Source of the DNA: Rhodoblastus sp963713695
Lineage (GTDB): Bacteria > Pseudomonadota > Alphaproteobacteria > Rhizobiales > Beijerinckiaceae
NCBI GenBank assembly: GCA_963713695.1
Contig: CAVQMU010000009.1
Location: forward strand, 372,001-436,000
Length of the DNA: 64,000 nt
Direction: 5' to 3'
Under the pieces are notes generated by a model. It was not told the origin of the DNA and made no database searches. It was given only the letters and a program-made list of their open reading frames with translations. This document shows positions 28,064 through 37,339 of this stretch, piece by piece. Position 1 is the first letter of the stretch. The number at the start of each line of letters is the position of its first letter. Both the position numbers and the translations under genes were made by a program.

Positions 28064-29238
28064 TGTGTGTTCAGCCCCAATTCCTGCGCCAAGCCGGCCA
28101 ATTTCTGCTGCGCGGAAGCATCGTCCTTCAGCGCCTTGCGCGCATCCGCCAGCGCCGCCAGCGACTTGTCTTGCTCATTCAACACCTTATAGGCGCGAAT
28201 CAAGCGCATCCATTCGTCTATGCCGCCGCCCTGCGCGGCAAGCCGGGTGGCCAGCCGCGCGACCATGGAACGGATGGTCGCCTGCTGCTGGTCCCTGGGC
28301 TGCGCCGCGACTGCTGCGGCGGCCTCCCTTGACGGCGCCGGCTCGGCTACCGCTCCTTCGACCGGCGCGTCGGACGCGCCAAGGGGCTTGTCGGACTCGC
28401 CAAGGGGCTTGTCGGACGCACCGAGGGGCGCGTCGAGCATCGCCAGCTTCTCCTGCACGGCCTTCCTCACCTGCGAATTTTCCGGCAGGTCGGCGATCAG
28501 CGCGGTCCAGATTTCCTTCGCCCGCACGGCGTCATCGTGCTGCGCGGCGGCCAGGCCCAGGAAATAACGCGCCTCGAGATATTTTGGATCAAGCGCGAGC
28601 GCCTTTTCGATTTCGGCCTCGGCCTCGGGCGTCACCGTGCCGTCGGAGCCATAGGCGAGGGCTTCGGCGTAACGGACGTAGCGCTCCGGCGTCGCGCCGA
28701 GAAGCTTGATCGCCTGTTCGCGCGCCTTCGCGGCGTCGTCGAAGCGACCCATGCGCAGGAAGACCGGCGCCACAACTTCATAGGCGCGGCCGTCTTCGGG
28801 ATGGGCGGCGATATGCGCCTCGATCTTGGCGACGGCGGCGGCCAGGTCCATCTTTTCCGGCGGCTGATTGAGCCGCGCCTCGCGCGGCATGTCCGGCAGG
28901 TCCGGGCGGCCCGTTTTCGCGTATAGCCCAAGCGCCACCGCGGGAACGGCGACCAGCGCCACGGCAGCGGCGATTTTTCGCACGCGCGGCGATTCCGTGA
29001 CCGCAATCTCCTGCGGCGCCGCCGCGAGAAGCCGGCGGCCCGCCTGAGCCTTGGCAGCCTGCGCCTGGTCCGCGTCGATCGCGCCGCGTTCGAGATCGGC
29101 GTCGATCTCCGTCATTTGCGCGCGATAAAAGGCCACGTCCGCCGCATCCTCGCGCGGTTTCGGCGCCGGACGCGACAAAGGCCAGAGGATGCCGAAAACC
29201 GCTATCCCGGTCAGCAAAGCGAAAACGAGCCAGATCAT
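28060..29238 (-). CDS. ccmI: Cytochrome c-type biogenesis protein CcmI (CycH)
   Basis: CcmI delivers apocytochrome c to the haem lyase. The 392-residue protein starts MIWLVFALLTGIAVFGILWPL, a membrane helix, followed by a coiled-coil-like cytoplasmic loop (YRAQMTEIDADLERG), a second helix (about 105-122) and TPR-like repeats (about 150-300). A linker near residues 255-285 has a short repeat (LGESDKPLG / LGASDKPLG). The C-terminus ends with another helical region. The gene starts 10 bases after the transporter gene at 29249, and the ccmI-E-F-H order is the rhizobial cycHJKL cluster. Confidence 0.95.
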   Translation of the reverse strand: MIWLVFALLTGIAVFGILWPLSRPAPKPREDAADVAFYRAQMTEIDADLERGAIDADQAQAAKAQAGRRLLAAAPQEIAVTESPRVRKIAAAVALVAVPAVALGLYAKTGRPDLPDMPREARLNQPPEKMDLAAAVAKIEAHIAAHPEDGRAYEVVAPVFLRMGRFDDAAKAREQAIKLLGATPERYVRYAEALAYGSDGTVTPEAEAEIEKALALDPKYLEARYFLGLAAAQHDDAVRAKEIWTALIADLPENSQVRKAVQEKLAMLDAPLGASDKPLGESDKPLGASDAPVEGAVAEPAPSREAAAAVAAQPRDQQQATIRSMVARLATRLAAQGGGIDEWMRLIRAYKVLNEQDKSLAALADARKALKDDASAQQKLAGLAQELGLNTQ

Positions 29239-29248
29239 GCGGGGAGCT

Positions 29249-30604
29249 TTAGCTTTTTCCGCCCGCCAATGAAAGAGCCGTCTTCTCCGACTCCAATCGG
29301 GCGACGGCCGCCTCGCCATCGGCGGTTTCCGCCACGCCCCGGGGAACAAGCCAGAGCACAGGCAAAATCGCCGCATAGACGACGGTCATCATCAGGACGC
29401 AAACGGAAAAACCTCCATAATTATCGTAGAGGCTGGCGCCGAGCACATCGCCGAACCGCGTGGCGACATAATAGAGCCCGGTCGACATCATCAGGACCGT
29501 GCCCTGCAGTCCGGGCGGGCAGGAGCGGATCAACAGGTCGAGATAGGCCGCATTGGCCATGCCGCCCATAAGCCCGATCGGAATGGCTGCGATCATCGCT
29601 CCATCAAGCGACTGGATCAACAGCAGCGGCGCGAATTGCGGCACGGCGAAGACCGTGCTCCAGAACAAAAGCCTTTTCAGCGCAAATTTCCGGCACAGCG
29701 CGCCGTAGAGCAGGAAGGTCGGAATGTAGGAGCCCCAGTAGAGCGCGTTCCACACGCCCCAATCGCTGTCGGTGGCGTGAAACTGGTTCTGCAAATGATA
29801 TTGCAGCGGCGTCGCCGAGCCCGGATTGAAATTCCACAACAGCCAGATCGCCAGCGCCGGATAGATCGGCGCATGTTTCAACAGCCTTCGCAGATCGGCG
29901 CGCGGGCGGTGAATGTCAGGGTCTTCGTGGTGGACATTGTCGAAGACCACGCGTGGCCGCCAAAGCGCATAGAACAGCACGAGGCCGGTCATGCCGGCGC
30001 CGGCGAAAAACAGCGCGCGCGTCGCCGCCTCGGAGTTGGCGCCCTCCAACAGGTCGGAAAAATAGCCACCGAGCAGCAAGGTCGCCACGACCGGCAGCAT
30101 GGAGAAAATCGACCAGACCGCGCTGACCCGGCCGGACATGACATGCTGCTGCGCCAGCGTCGAGGACAGGCCATTCTGGGCGCTGGCGACGAACAGGAAT
30201 GCAGTCGTCAGCGTCAGGATGGCCCCAAGCAAGGAAAAGGTCGAAACCGGAATGAAGGCGAAGACCAGATCAAGGACGCAGCCGATCAGGCTGAAAAGGA
30301 TCATGAAGCCACGATCGCGCATGCCCAGGGGGTGCCAGGAGTCGCGGACATAGCCGAAAACCGCGGCGAAATAGAGCGGCAGGGCCGAGATGAGGCGAAA
30401 GGCGGCCATGTCATGCGCCGACAGCTGCAATTTGTTCTTGAGCAGGAAGGAGACCGGCAGGTTGAGCAGGCCCTCGTTGGGATCGCCCAGGCCCAGAATG
30501 GCGGTCAGCGCGCCGAGATAGGCGAAAATACGCCAGCGCGTGGACAGGGGCAGATCGGTCGGCGCGATCTTGTGCGGCAAGACTTCGGGGGCGTCGACGG
30601 TCAT
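29249..30604 (-). CDS. Multi-pass transporter, MFS/BT1-like (paralogue 2)
   Basis: The 451-residue protein has about 12 hydrophobic segments. It opens LSTRWRIFAYLGALTAILGLGDPNEGLLNLPVSFLLKNK, with a loop signature (GYVRDSWHPLGMRDRG) after the second helix. It resembles the BT1/folate-biopterin branch of the major facilitator superfamily, but the substrate is unknown. It is paralogous to the next gene upstream: IRSCPPGLQGT is identical, and both have LLWNFNPGSATPLQ-type motifs. GGGGAGGAG precedes the ATG. Only 10 bases separate its stop from ccmI, so it is probably co-transcribed with the cytochrome c maturation genes. Confidence 0.83.
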   Translation of the reverse strand: MTVDAPEVLPHKIAPTDLPLSTRWRIFAYLGALTAILGLGDPNEGLLNLPVSFLLKNKLQLSAHDMAAFRLISALPLYFAAVFGYVRDSWHPLGMRDRGFMILFSLIGCVLDLVFAFIPVSTFSLLGAILTLTTAFLFVASAQNGLSSTLAQQHVMSGRVSAVWSIFSMLPVVATLLLGGYFSDLLEGANSEAATRALFFAGAGMTGLVLFYALWRPRVVFDNVHHEDPDIHRPRADLRRLLKHAPIYPALAIWLLWNFNPGSATPLQYHLQNQFHATDSDWGVWNALYWGSYIPTFLLYGALCRKFALKRLLFWSTVFAVPQFAPLLLIQSLDGAMIAAIPIGLMGGMANAAYLDLLIRSCPPGLQGTVLMMSTGLYYVATRFGDVLGASLYDNYGGFSVCVLMMTVVYAAILPVLWLVPRGVAETADGEAAVARLESEKTALSLAGGKS

Positions 30605-30666
30605 TGCATCTCCTCCCCTCTAATGCGGCCAAATTCCCAATCCGTGTCAACGGGCTAATTGGCTGG

Positions 30667-31977
30667 TCAGGACGGCGTCGCGATTTGCCCATCCGCCGTC
30701 GCGGTCAGGTTGTTCGGAACCAGGAACAGCACGGGGATGATCGCGGCATAGACCAGCGTGATCATCGCGACGCAGACGGTGAAGCCGCCGAACTCGTAGA
30801 GATGCGTTCCGAGCAGGTCTCCAAACCGTGAAACCATGAAGTACAGCCCCCATGACAGCATCAGCATTGTGCCCTGCAGGCCCGGCGGACAGGAGCGGAT
30901 GATCAGGTCGAGATAGGCCGCAGTCGCGATGCCGCCCAAAAAACCCATGGGCGCCGCGGCGAGCAGCGCGCCCGTGACCGAATGAACGAAAAGCAGCGGA
31001 ACCATCTGCGGAACCGCGAGGATCGTGCCCCAGAACAGTAGCGTTTTCAAAGCGAAGCGGCGGCAGATGAACGCGTAGAGAATGAAGGGCGGTATGAAGG
31101 ATCCCGCGAAAATGGCGTTGAATTCGCCCCAGGCGCTGTCGGGGGCATGGAGTTCGTTTTGCAGGTAGAATTGCAGCGGAGTCTGGGAGCCCGGAGCAAA
31201 ATTCCACAGGAACCAGATCGCCAGCGCGGGATACACGGGCGCGTGGCGCAGCAGTCGGCGGAGATCGTCGAGCCGCGGGGTCTTTTCGCGACGTTCGACG
31301 GCGATGTTGTCAAAGACCGCCGCAGGGCGCCGCAGGGCGTAAAGCCCGATGCAGACCATGATCGCCGCTCCCGCCAGAAAGAGATCGCGCGCGGCGACGC
31401 CGAGGTCCAATTTTTCGAGCGCGTCGCTGACGTGACCGCCGAGGACGAAGGCCGCCACGCCGGGCAGAGCGGCGAATGCGTTCCAGAAGGCGCTGATCCG
31501 ACCGGACATGGCGTGCTGCTGGCCGAGCGTCGAGGCGAGCCCGTTCATGGCGCTGGAGAGAAACAGGAAGGATGTCGTCAGCAGCGGCACGGCGGCGAGC
31601 AGCGAAAAGGTCGACACCGGCGTGAACGCGAACAAGAGATAAAGGCAGGCGCCGGTTGCGCCGAAGACGGCCAGGAACCCTCTGTCCTTCATGCCGAAAG
31701 GATTGAAACTGTCGCGGATGAAGCCGAAGACGCCGGAGAGATAGAGCGGAACGGCCGCGAACAGACGGAAAAGCGCGAGCTGGTGCGCTTCGAGATGCAG
31801 CCGGTTTTTCAGGAGGAAGCCGATGGATATGTCCATCAGACCGCCGTTCGGGTCGCCAAAGGCCAGCAGGAAGATCAGCACGCCGAGATAGGCGTAGATT
31901 TTCCTCCGCACTGGTGACGGCAGGTCGGTCGGCGTCGCAGCATGGGGCGGAGATTCGAGAGGCGCAAGCGTCGTCAA
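30667..31977 (-). CDS. Multi-pass transporter, MFS/BT1-like (paralogue 1)
   Basis: The TTG at 31977 has AGGAGG nine bases upstream and aligns with the start of the downstream paralogue (both share PTDLP near residues 16-20). The 436-residue product has about 12 membrane segments and the same motif set (FIRDSFNPFGMKDRG, IRSCPPGLQGT). The longer frame to 32184 is a shadow of the divergent gene. The pair clearly arose by tandem duplication and has since diverged, with roughly half the aligned core residues alike by eye. It is divergent from the HerA-like gene at 32073. Confidence 0.8.
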   Translation of the reverse strand: MTTLAPLESPPHAATPTDLPSPVRRKIYAYLGVLIFLLAFGDPNGGLMDISIGFLLKNRLHLEAHQLALFRLFAAVPLYLSGVFGFIRDSFNPFGMKDRGFLAVFGATGACLYLLFAFTPVSTFSLLAAVPLLTTSFLFLSSAMNGLASTLGQQHAMSGRISAFWNAFAALPGVAAFVLGGHVSDALEKLDLGVAARDLFLAGAAIMVCIGLYALRRPAAVFDNIAVERREKTPRLDDLRRLLRHAPVYPALAIWFLWNFAPGSQTPLQFYLQNELHAPDSAWGEFNAIFAGSFIPPFILYAFICRRFALKTLLFWGTILAVPQMVPLLFVHSVTGALLAAAPMGFLGGIATAAYLDLIIRSCPPGLQGTMLMLSWGLYFMVSRFGDLLGTHLYEFGGFTVCVAMITLVYAAIIPVLFLVPNNLTATADGQIATPS

Positions 31978-32072
31978 ACCAATATGCCTCCTGCGCGCGG
32001 CCCATGCTCGCCAGATGCGGCGGCGGGGATTATCCTGTTTGCCACGCCCGAACCGAAAGAGCGATTCCAGCC

Positions 32073-33578
32073 ATGGCCCAAGACCCGCAAAATATCCCCG
32101 GCAAAGTCCTTGTCGGCAAGGCCGAGGATTTTCTCTACCTGCTGCTGCGCTACGGCAATCGGCACGGCTTCGTCGCGGGCGCAACCGGCACGGGCAAGAC
32201 CGTCACGCTGCAAAAGCTGGCGGAAGGCTTTTGCGCCGCGGGAACCTGCGTCTTCGCCGCCGATGTGAAGGGCGACCTTTCCGGCATAGCCATGCCCGGC
32301 GACGGACGCAAAGCCCTTGTGGATCGCGCGAAAGAAATCGGGCTGCCCTATGAACCCGACCAGTTTCGTTGCGTGTTCTGGGATATTTTTGGCGAGAATG
32401 GCCATCCCGTGCGCGCGACGATCGCCGAAATGGGCCCCCTGCTTCTCTCGCGCATTCTCGAACTCAACGACATCCAGACGGGCGTGCTCAACATCGCCTT
32501 CCGGGTCGCCGACGAACAGGGCCTGGCCCTGCTCGACCTCAAGGATCTCAGGGCCATCCTCGCCTATGTCTCGCAGAACGCCGCCGACTTGCAGCAACGC
32601 TACGGCAATGTCGCGGCCGCCAGCATTGGCGCGATCCAGCGGCAGCTTCTGGTGCTGGAGAACCAGGGCGCCGACAAATTCTTCGGCGAACCCGCCCTGG
32701 ATATCAACGATCTCCTGCAGCCCGACATCGACGGGCGCGGCTTCATCCATATCCTCAAGGCCGAAAAGCTGATCCGCAGTCCCAATCTCTACGCCACCTT
32801 CCTGTTCTGGCTGCTGTCTGAACTGTTCGCGCGCCTGCCGGAAGTCGGCGATCCCGAAAAGCCCAAACTGGTGTTCTTTTTCGACGAAGCCCATTTCCTG
32901 TTCGACGACGCGCCCAAGGCGCTGCTCTCCGCCATCGAGCAGGTGGTGCGGCTCATCCGAAGCAAGGGCGTCGGCGTCTATTTCGTCACCCAGAACCCGA
33001 CCGACGTGCCGGACATCGTGCTCGGCCAGCTCGGCAATCGCGTCCAGCACGCGCTGCGCGCCTTCACCCCCCGCGACCAGAAGGCGGTCAAGGTCGCCGC
33101 CGACACCTTTCGGCAGAATCCGGCCTTCAACACAGCCGACGCCATAACGAAACTCGATGTCGGCGAAGCCCTCGTCTCGATGCTGGAGGACAATGGCGCC
33201 CCCGCCATGGTTTCGCGCGCCTTGATTGCCCCGCCAGTCACGCGCGTCGGGCCGATCACGGCGCCGGAGCTTGCGGAAGTGCAGGATTCGAGCCCCTTCA
33301 AGGGCAAGTACGATGTGCCGGTCGACCGCGAATCCGCATTTGAAATTCTTCAGGCGCGGGCGCAGCAGCGAGCGGGCGGCGCGCCGGTGGGAGCAAATGA
33401 CGAGAGCGGAATTCTCTCGAAGATCGGCTCGGGTCTCGAAGACCTTTTCCGCCCTCAGGGCAAGCGCATGTCGATCGGACAAGCCGTTGTGCGCTCGGCG
33501 ACGACCTCGGTCGCGCGCACGGTCGGCGGCGCCATCGCGCGCGAGATTTTGCGCGGGATTACCGGCGGGATGAAATAG
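32073..33578 (+). CDS. HerA-like ATPase, DUF853 (YjgR) family
   Basis: The 501-residue cytoplasmic protein starts with GKVLVGKAEDF and the P-loop GATGTGKT (36-43), followed by Walker B FFFDEAHFLF (about 268-277), and the arginine-finger-like SKGVGVYFVTQNPTDVPD. The C-terminal region (about 460-500) is a conserved tail rich in small residues (VGGAIAREILRGITGG). The family is related to HerA/FtsK translocases; its physiological role is not settled, with YjgR-type proteins mostly uncharacterised. The ATG at 32073 agrees with the family start. It is divergent from the transporter pair. Confidence 0.92.
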   Translation: MAQDPQNIPGKVLVGKAEDFLYLLLRYGNRHGFVAGATGTGKTVTLQKLAEGFCAAGTCVFAADVKGDLSGIAMPGDGRKALVDRAKEIGLPYEPDQFRCVFWDIFGENGHPVRATIAEMGPLLLSRILELNDIQTGVLNIAFRVADEQGLALLDLKDLRAILAYVSQNAADLQQRYGNVAAASIGAIQRQLLVLENQGADKFFGEPALDINDLLQPDIDGRGFIHILKAEKLIRSPNLYATFLFWLLSELFARLPEVGDPEKPKLVFFFDEAHFLFDDAPKALLSAIEQVVRLIRSKGVGVYFVTQNPTDVPDIVLGQLGNRVQHALRAFTPRDQKAVKVAADTFRQNPAFNTADAITKLDVGEALVSMLEDNGAPAMVSRALIAPPVTRVGPITAPELAEVQDSSPFKGKYDVPVDRESAFEILQARAQQRAGGAPVGANDESGILSKIGSGLEDLFRPQGKRMSIGQAVVRSATTSVARTVGGAIAREILRGITGGMK

Positions 33579-33625
33579 GACGCTGGCTTGTTTCTAACCC
33601 GCAATGACGACGGAATGGTCAAGCC

Positions 33626-34849
33626 TTACTTTCCAGCCACCGCGCCGGGCGCCGGCAAGTCCGACGCCGTGATCGCGCCGGGCGCCGCGGCGGGAGCCTG
33701 CGGCGTTCGGTCGGCGCCGGCGTCGATCACCGCCTGCTCGCCCGAATCCGAAGCGCGCGGCGCGTTGATGGCCGCGCCGATCTGGCGCACGGCTTGAGGC
33801 GAATCCGCGTAGGAATCGTGGCCGATCAGGCTGGTCGAGAGGTCGGAAATGTCAAAAACCTTGACGCCCAGCTTTTCGATCATCTCGCGGTCCTGGTCGT
33901 TGCCGGGATCGATCGAGCCGAGGCGCCGGTCGCCCTGGATGCCTGCCGAAATCTGCAAGGCGCGGTCGCCCTTGGAGACGAAGATCGCGAAATGCGAGGG
34001 ATCGAGCCGCGCCATCTGCGCCTTGAACACGGACAGGTCGATGTCGGGCGCGGCGAGCTGGACGTCGCCGAGCTTGCCATGCAGGTCGGGCGACCCCGAA
34101 AGTGCCGCCTCGCGGAGCGCCTCCATGGTCAGCCAGGTGCCCATGGAATGGGCGAGAATATGGATGCGGCCGATGCCGGGCGTCTCGCTCAGTTCGGTCA
34201 ACAGCTTCAGGTAGGCGTCGCGCGAGGCGGTGGCGCTTTCCTTGTCGGCGCCATAGGCGAGCAGCGCCGATTTCGACGGCCAGGTGAAGAGCACGGGAAC
34301 GCCGCCGAATTTTCCGTCGACCACGATCTGCGCCAACCGGAAGCGCGCCTCCTCCATCGAGGTGTTGAAGCCGTGCACATAGACCAGCACGTCGCGATTG
34401 GAGCCGATGCGGCCGGAAAGGTGCGCGGCGATTTCGGCGCGAAAAGCCTCGTCGTCGAGCTGGCGGTGGCCGGCCAGGGCGAAGTGTTTTTGCGGATTGG
34501 GCGAGCCGAAATTCGGCCGCTCGATGGCGCCGGCCCTGTGGCCCGGCGGCACGGTGACGAAATCGAGCGAATAGCGCGCTTGCGCGCCGGGCGTCAGTTC
34601 AGTGGCGTGCGAGCCGCCCTTGCGCGTCGAGGCGATGAAGATCGGCGAGGAATAGGCGGGATCATCGGGCGCGCCCTTGAAGAGGCCGCCGACATTGGTG
34701 GCGCCGCGCGAAACGCCGTCGGTCATCGACGTGCCCAGATTGGCGCTCGCCGCCGCGATCCCGTCGGGGGCGCAAGCCGAAAGGCAGGGAAGCGCGGCAA
34801 GGCCGAAAAGGGCCATCGCCGTCCGCAAGTTTTTGATCGCAGCCCGCAT
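33626..34849 (-). CDS. DUF900 alpha/beta hydrolase lipoprotein
   Basis: The 407-residue product from ATG 34849 has a lipoprotein signal with lipobox LSAC (Cys26). The mature protein shows the DUF900 hydrolase core: VLVYVHGFN (about 167-175), LFTWPS, and the nucleophile elbow LAHSMGTW with the serine at about 262. It is likely anchored to the outer or inner membrane and faces the periplasm. The C-terminus is alanine/proline-rich and probably disordered. The substrate is unknown. The start at 34918 would precede the signal peptide and is not chosen. Confidence 0.9.
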   Translation of the reverse strand: MRAAIKNLRTAMALFGLAALPCLSACAPDGIAAASANLGTSMTDGVSRGATNVGGLFKGAPDDPAYSSPIFIASTRKGGSHATELTPGAQARYSLDFVTVPPGHRAGAIERPNFGSPNPQKHFALAGHRQLDDEAFRAEIAAHLSGRIGSNRDVLVYVHGFNTSMEEARFRLAQIVVDGKFGGVPVLFTWPSKSALLAYGADKESATASRDAYLKLLTELSETPGIGRIHILAHSMGTWLTMEALREAALSGSPDLHGKLGDVQLAAPDIDLSVFKAQMARLDPSHFAIFVSKGDRALQISAGIQGDRRLGSIDPGNDQDREMIEKLGVKVFDISDLSTSLIGHDSYADSPQAVRQIGAAINAPRASDSGEQAVIDAGADRTPQAPAAAPGAITASDLPAPGAVAGK

Positions 34850-34988
34850 AATTTCGTAAATTCCAGTCGCTTCGCGTGAAGCTTGAGTCCGGGTGATGCG
34901 CGACAAACACGGCGACATTTGGACCGGCGCGGTTTTTTAGTGACGGGAACCTCTCGCTTCAAGGCCAAAAATCTGCACAATCGACGCC

Positions 34989-35837
34989 ATGTCCGCGACG
35001 CTTGCGCCCAGGGCGCGCCTCAAGATACGGCTGCACAGCTTGCGCTTCTGGCTTTTCTGGCTGGGCGCGGCGATCCTGGCCTGGCTCGTCCTGGCCTATT
35101 TCGCCCTGCCAGAAATCTGGAAGCGCGCGGAAAGACAGGCGGTTCTCGCCGGCCATGAAATGGTGACGCGCACGAAGCAGGGCATACCGGGCGATCCCAT
35201 CAATTTTGGCCTCGTCGGCAATGAAAGCGAAGTTCTCTGCGCCTTTCGCTCCGCCGGCTGGTCGCTGGCGGATTCGGTGACGTTGAGCTCAAGCATCAGG
35301 ATTGCGGGAAGCGTCATGCTGCGCCGGCCCGATCCCGACGCGCCCGTCAGCCCGCTTTACTACGATGGGCGCATCGAAGACATGGCGCTCCAGCTCCCCG
35401 ACGGCCTTTCCGCCGCGCGGCGGCATCACATACGCTTCTGGAAGATCGGCGACGAGCTCTTCGACCATCGGCCGCTCTGGCTCGCATCGGCGAGCTACGA
35501 CCGCGGCGTCGGGCTGAGCCATTTCACCTTGCAGGTGACCCATCGCGTCGCGCCCGATCTCGACGCCGAGCGTGCATTTGTCGGCCAGCAACTGGCCAAG
35601 GTCGGCGCCATCAGCTCCTTTTTCCAGATCGAGGGCGTCGGACCCACGCTTTTCGGGAAAAATGGCGGCGGCGATCCCTATTTCACCGATGGCGACGTGC
35701 TGATCGGCGTATTGCGCGAAAAATGCGAGCTGAAGCCCGACGAAGGCGCTGCGCCGCCTGAAAATCCGCCGCATGTGGATTTGACCAGCGCGCTGGTCCA
35801 CGCCATCGGAGGCGGTGGCGAAAGGCTCAGCAAGTGA
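34989..35837 (+). CDS. LssY C-terminal domain protein, membrane-anchored
   Basis: The 282-residue protein has an N-terminal membrane helix (about 19-42) and a soluble domain that follows the LssY_C pattern: GDPINFGLVG, then FRSAGWSLADSV, SPLYYDGRIEDMALQ and RHHIRFW. LssY_C domains occur alone or fused to DedA/PAP2-type proteins; their function is not established. The start overlaps no other gene. It is divergent from the DUF900 gene and convergent with the glycosyltransferase gene at 35850. Confidence 0.85.
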   Translation: MSATLAPRARLKIRLHSLRFWLFWLGAAILAWLVLAYFALPEIWKRAERQAVLAGHEMVTRTKQGIPGDPINFGLVGNESEVLCAFRSAGWSLADSVTLSSSIRIAGSVMLRRPDPDAPVSPLYYDGRIEDMALQLPDGLSAARRHHIRFWKIGDELFDHRPLWLASASYDRGVGLSHFTLQVTHRVAPDLDAERAFVGQQLAKVGAISSFFQIEGVGPTLFGKNGGGDPYFTDGDVLIGVLREKCELKPDEGAAPPENPPHVDLTSALVHAIGGGGERLSK

Positions 35838-35849
35838 AGTCGAGCTCCA

Positions 35850-37220
35850 TTATCTCGTGCGCGAGCGCGTGTTGATCGCCGCGCAGGGGTCGCCGTCGCG
35901 AAATCGGCTCCACATCCCCGTGAACAGGGCTTCAAGATCGCGCGTATAGGCCGGCGCGTCGAACAACGGCGCGTGAGCGCGATTGGCCGCAAGCTTGCTC
36001 CGCAGCGCGGCCAGCCGTTGCGGGTCGGAGGCCAGCGCCAGGGCCAGACCGAAATAATCCGCCTCGTCCTCGACGATCAGTTCCGGCAATCCTACCGCCT
36101 GCAAAAGGCTGCCCGCGACGCGAGAAGCGAAGGTTGCGCCCGGCCGCGTCACGACGGGAACGCCCGCCCAAAGCGCGTCGCTCGCCGTCGTGTGCGCCCC
36201 GTAAGGCGAGGTGTCGAGCACGAGATCGGCGAGCTGGAGCCGCGCCATGTGCGCGTCCTGCCCCGCGTCAGGCGCGAAAACCAGCCGATCCGGCGCTATG
36301 CCCCTTGAAAAAACTTCGTTGCGCAGATTGCCTTCCGCCTCGCGCGTCGCGAGCAGCCAGAGCACGCTGCCCGGCACGGCGTCGAGCAGGCGCCGCCAGA
36401 CTTCGAAAATTGCGGGCGTGAATTTGAACGCCTGGTTGAAGCAGCAGAAAACAAACCCCTTTTCCGGCAGACCGGCCTCGACGCGGGTGGGCGCGGCGCC
36501 CACCGGGCGCTGGCGGCCGCGCGGTTGGAAGGAATTGGGCATTTCCGCGAAACTTTCCGAAAAGTCGGCGGCGCTCGACGCAGGCGTCATGAAGGAATCA
36601 GTGATGATATAATCGCAAAGGCCGGGACCGAGCGTTCCCGGGTAGCCGAGGAAATTCACCTGGATGGGCGCGGGGCGCAGGCCAAGGATCGAGGTCCGCG
36701 AATTCTGCGTGAATCCCTTGAGGTCGATCAGGATGTCGATCCCGTCATCGTAAATCGCCTGCGCCGCCGCGGAATCCGAGAGGCCGCCGACCTCGGTAAA
36801 ACCCTCGCAGGCCCGGACAATCCTGCCGCGCATGGCCCCGCCGTCGTCGGCGCCATAGGAATAGGCGCGCACATCGAAGAGCGCGCGGTCGTGCGCCTCA
36901 AGCGTCTCGATCAGCAACAAGGCTGTGGCGTGCTCATGGAAATCATTGGAGAGATAGCCGAGTTTTATGCGCGACTGTTGAGCGCGGGAAAAGGCGAAAG
37001 ACTGTCTTTCCCGGGCTTTTGCCTGCGCGTCCAGTCTTGCCCGCATCCAGTTGCGCGAGGCAGAAAGCTGGTCGGAGGCGCTTATTCCCGGCTCCGACAG
37101 CAGCAGGAAGGGAGGGAGCGGCGCGCCCGCGGGATCGTCAAGCCATGCGCGCGCAAAGGTTTCGCGAGAGGAAAAATCGTCCCATTCGCACATGCGGCGG
37201 GTTCTCACGAAGGAACGCAT
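35850..37220 (-). CDS. SPINDLY/OGT-type glycosyltransferase (GT41) lacking TPR repeats
   Basis: The 456-residue product has the catalytic region of bacterial SPINDLY/O-GlcNAc transferase homologues: KLGYLSNDFHEHATALL (catalytic-domain start), LIDLKGFTQNSR, PIQVNFLGYPGTLG, FCCFNQAFKFTP and PYGAHTTASDALWAGVPVVT. These define the two-lobed GT-B fold that uses UDP-sugars. Family members normally carry N-terminal TPR repeats for protein binding. Here only about 60 residues precede the catalytic part and no TPR coding sequence lies upstream, so the protein is TPR-less or truncated. The start at 37220 follows GGAAAGG. A perfect 20-bp palindrome lies 36 bases upstream. Acceptor unknown. Confidence 0.85.
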   Translation of the reverse strand: MRSFVRTRRMCEWDDFSSRETFARAWLDDPAGAPLPPFLLLSEPGISASDQLSASRNWMRARLDAQAKARERQSFAFSRAQQSRIKLGYLSNDFHEHATALLLIETLEAHDRALFDVRAYSYGADDGGAMRGRIVRACEGFTEVGGLSDSAAAQAIYDDGIDILIDLKGFTQNSRTSILGLRPAPIQVNFLGYPGTLGPGLCDYIITDSFMTPASSAADFSESFAEMPNSFQPRGRQRPVGAAPTRVEAGLPEKGFVFCCFNQAFKFTPAIFEVWRRLLDAVPGSVLWLLATREAEGNLRNEVFSRGIAPDRLVFAPDAGQDAHMARLQLADLVLDTSPYGAHTTASDALWAGVPVVTRPGATFASRVAGSLLQAVGLPELIVEDEADYFGLALALASDPQRLAALRSKLAANRAHAPLFDAPAYTRDLEALFTGMWSRFRDGDPCAAINTRSRTR

Positions 37221-37255
37221 CGCGCCTTTCCGGCGGAGACCGCCATATCCGACGG

Positions 37256-37275
37256 AAACCGACAATTGTCGGTTT
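37256..37275. promoter_or_regulatory. 20-bp perfect palindrome upstream of the SPINDLY-type gene
   Basis: AAACCGACAA-TTGTCGGTTT is a perfect palindrome without spacer, located between the outer-membrane protein stop and the glycosyltransferase start on the minus strand. It may be an operator for a dimeric regulator or a hairpin in a joint transcript. Confidence 0.45.
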
Positions 37276-37339
37276 ACCGGGTGGATGCGAGGCCAAGCAA
37301 GCGCCGCGCCAAGCGGCGAAGCGCCGCTGGCACCTTGGC

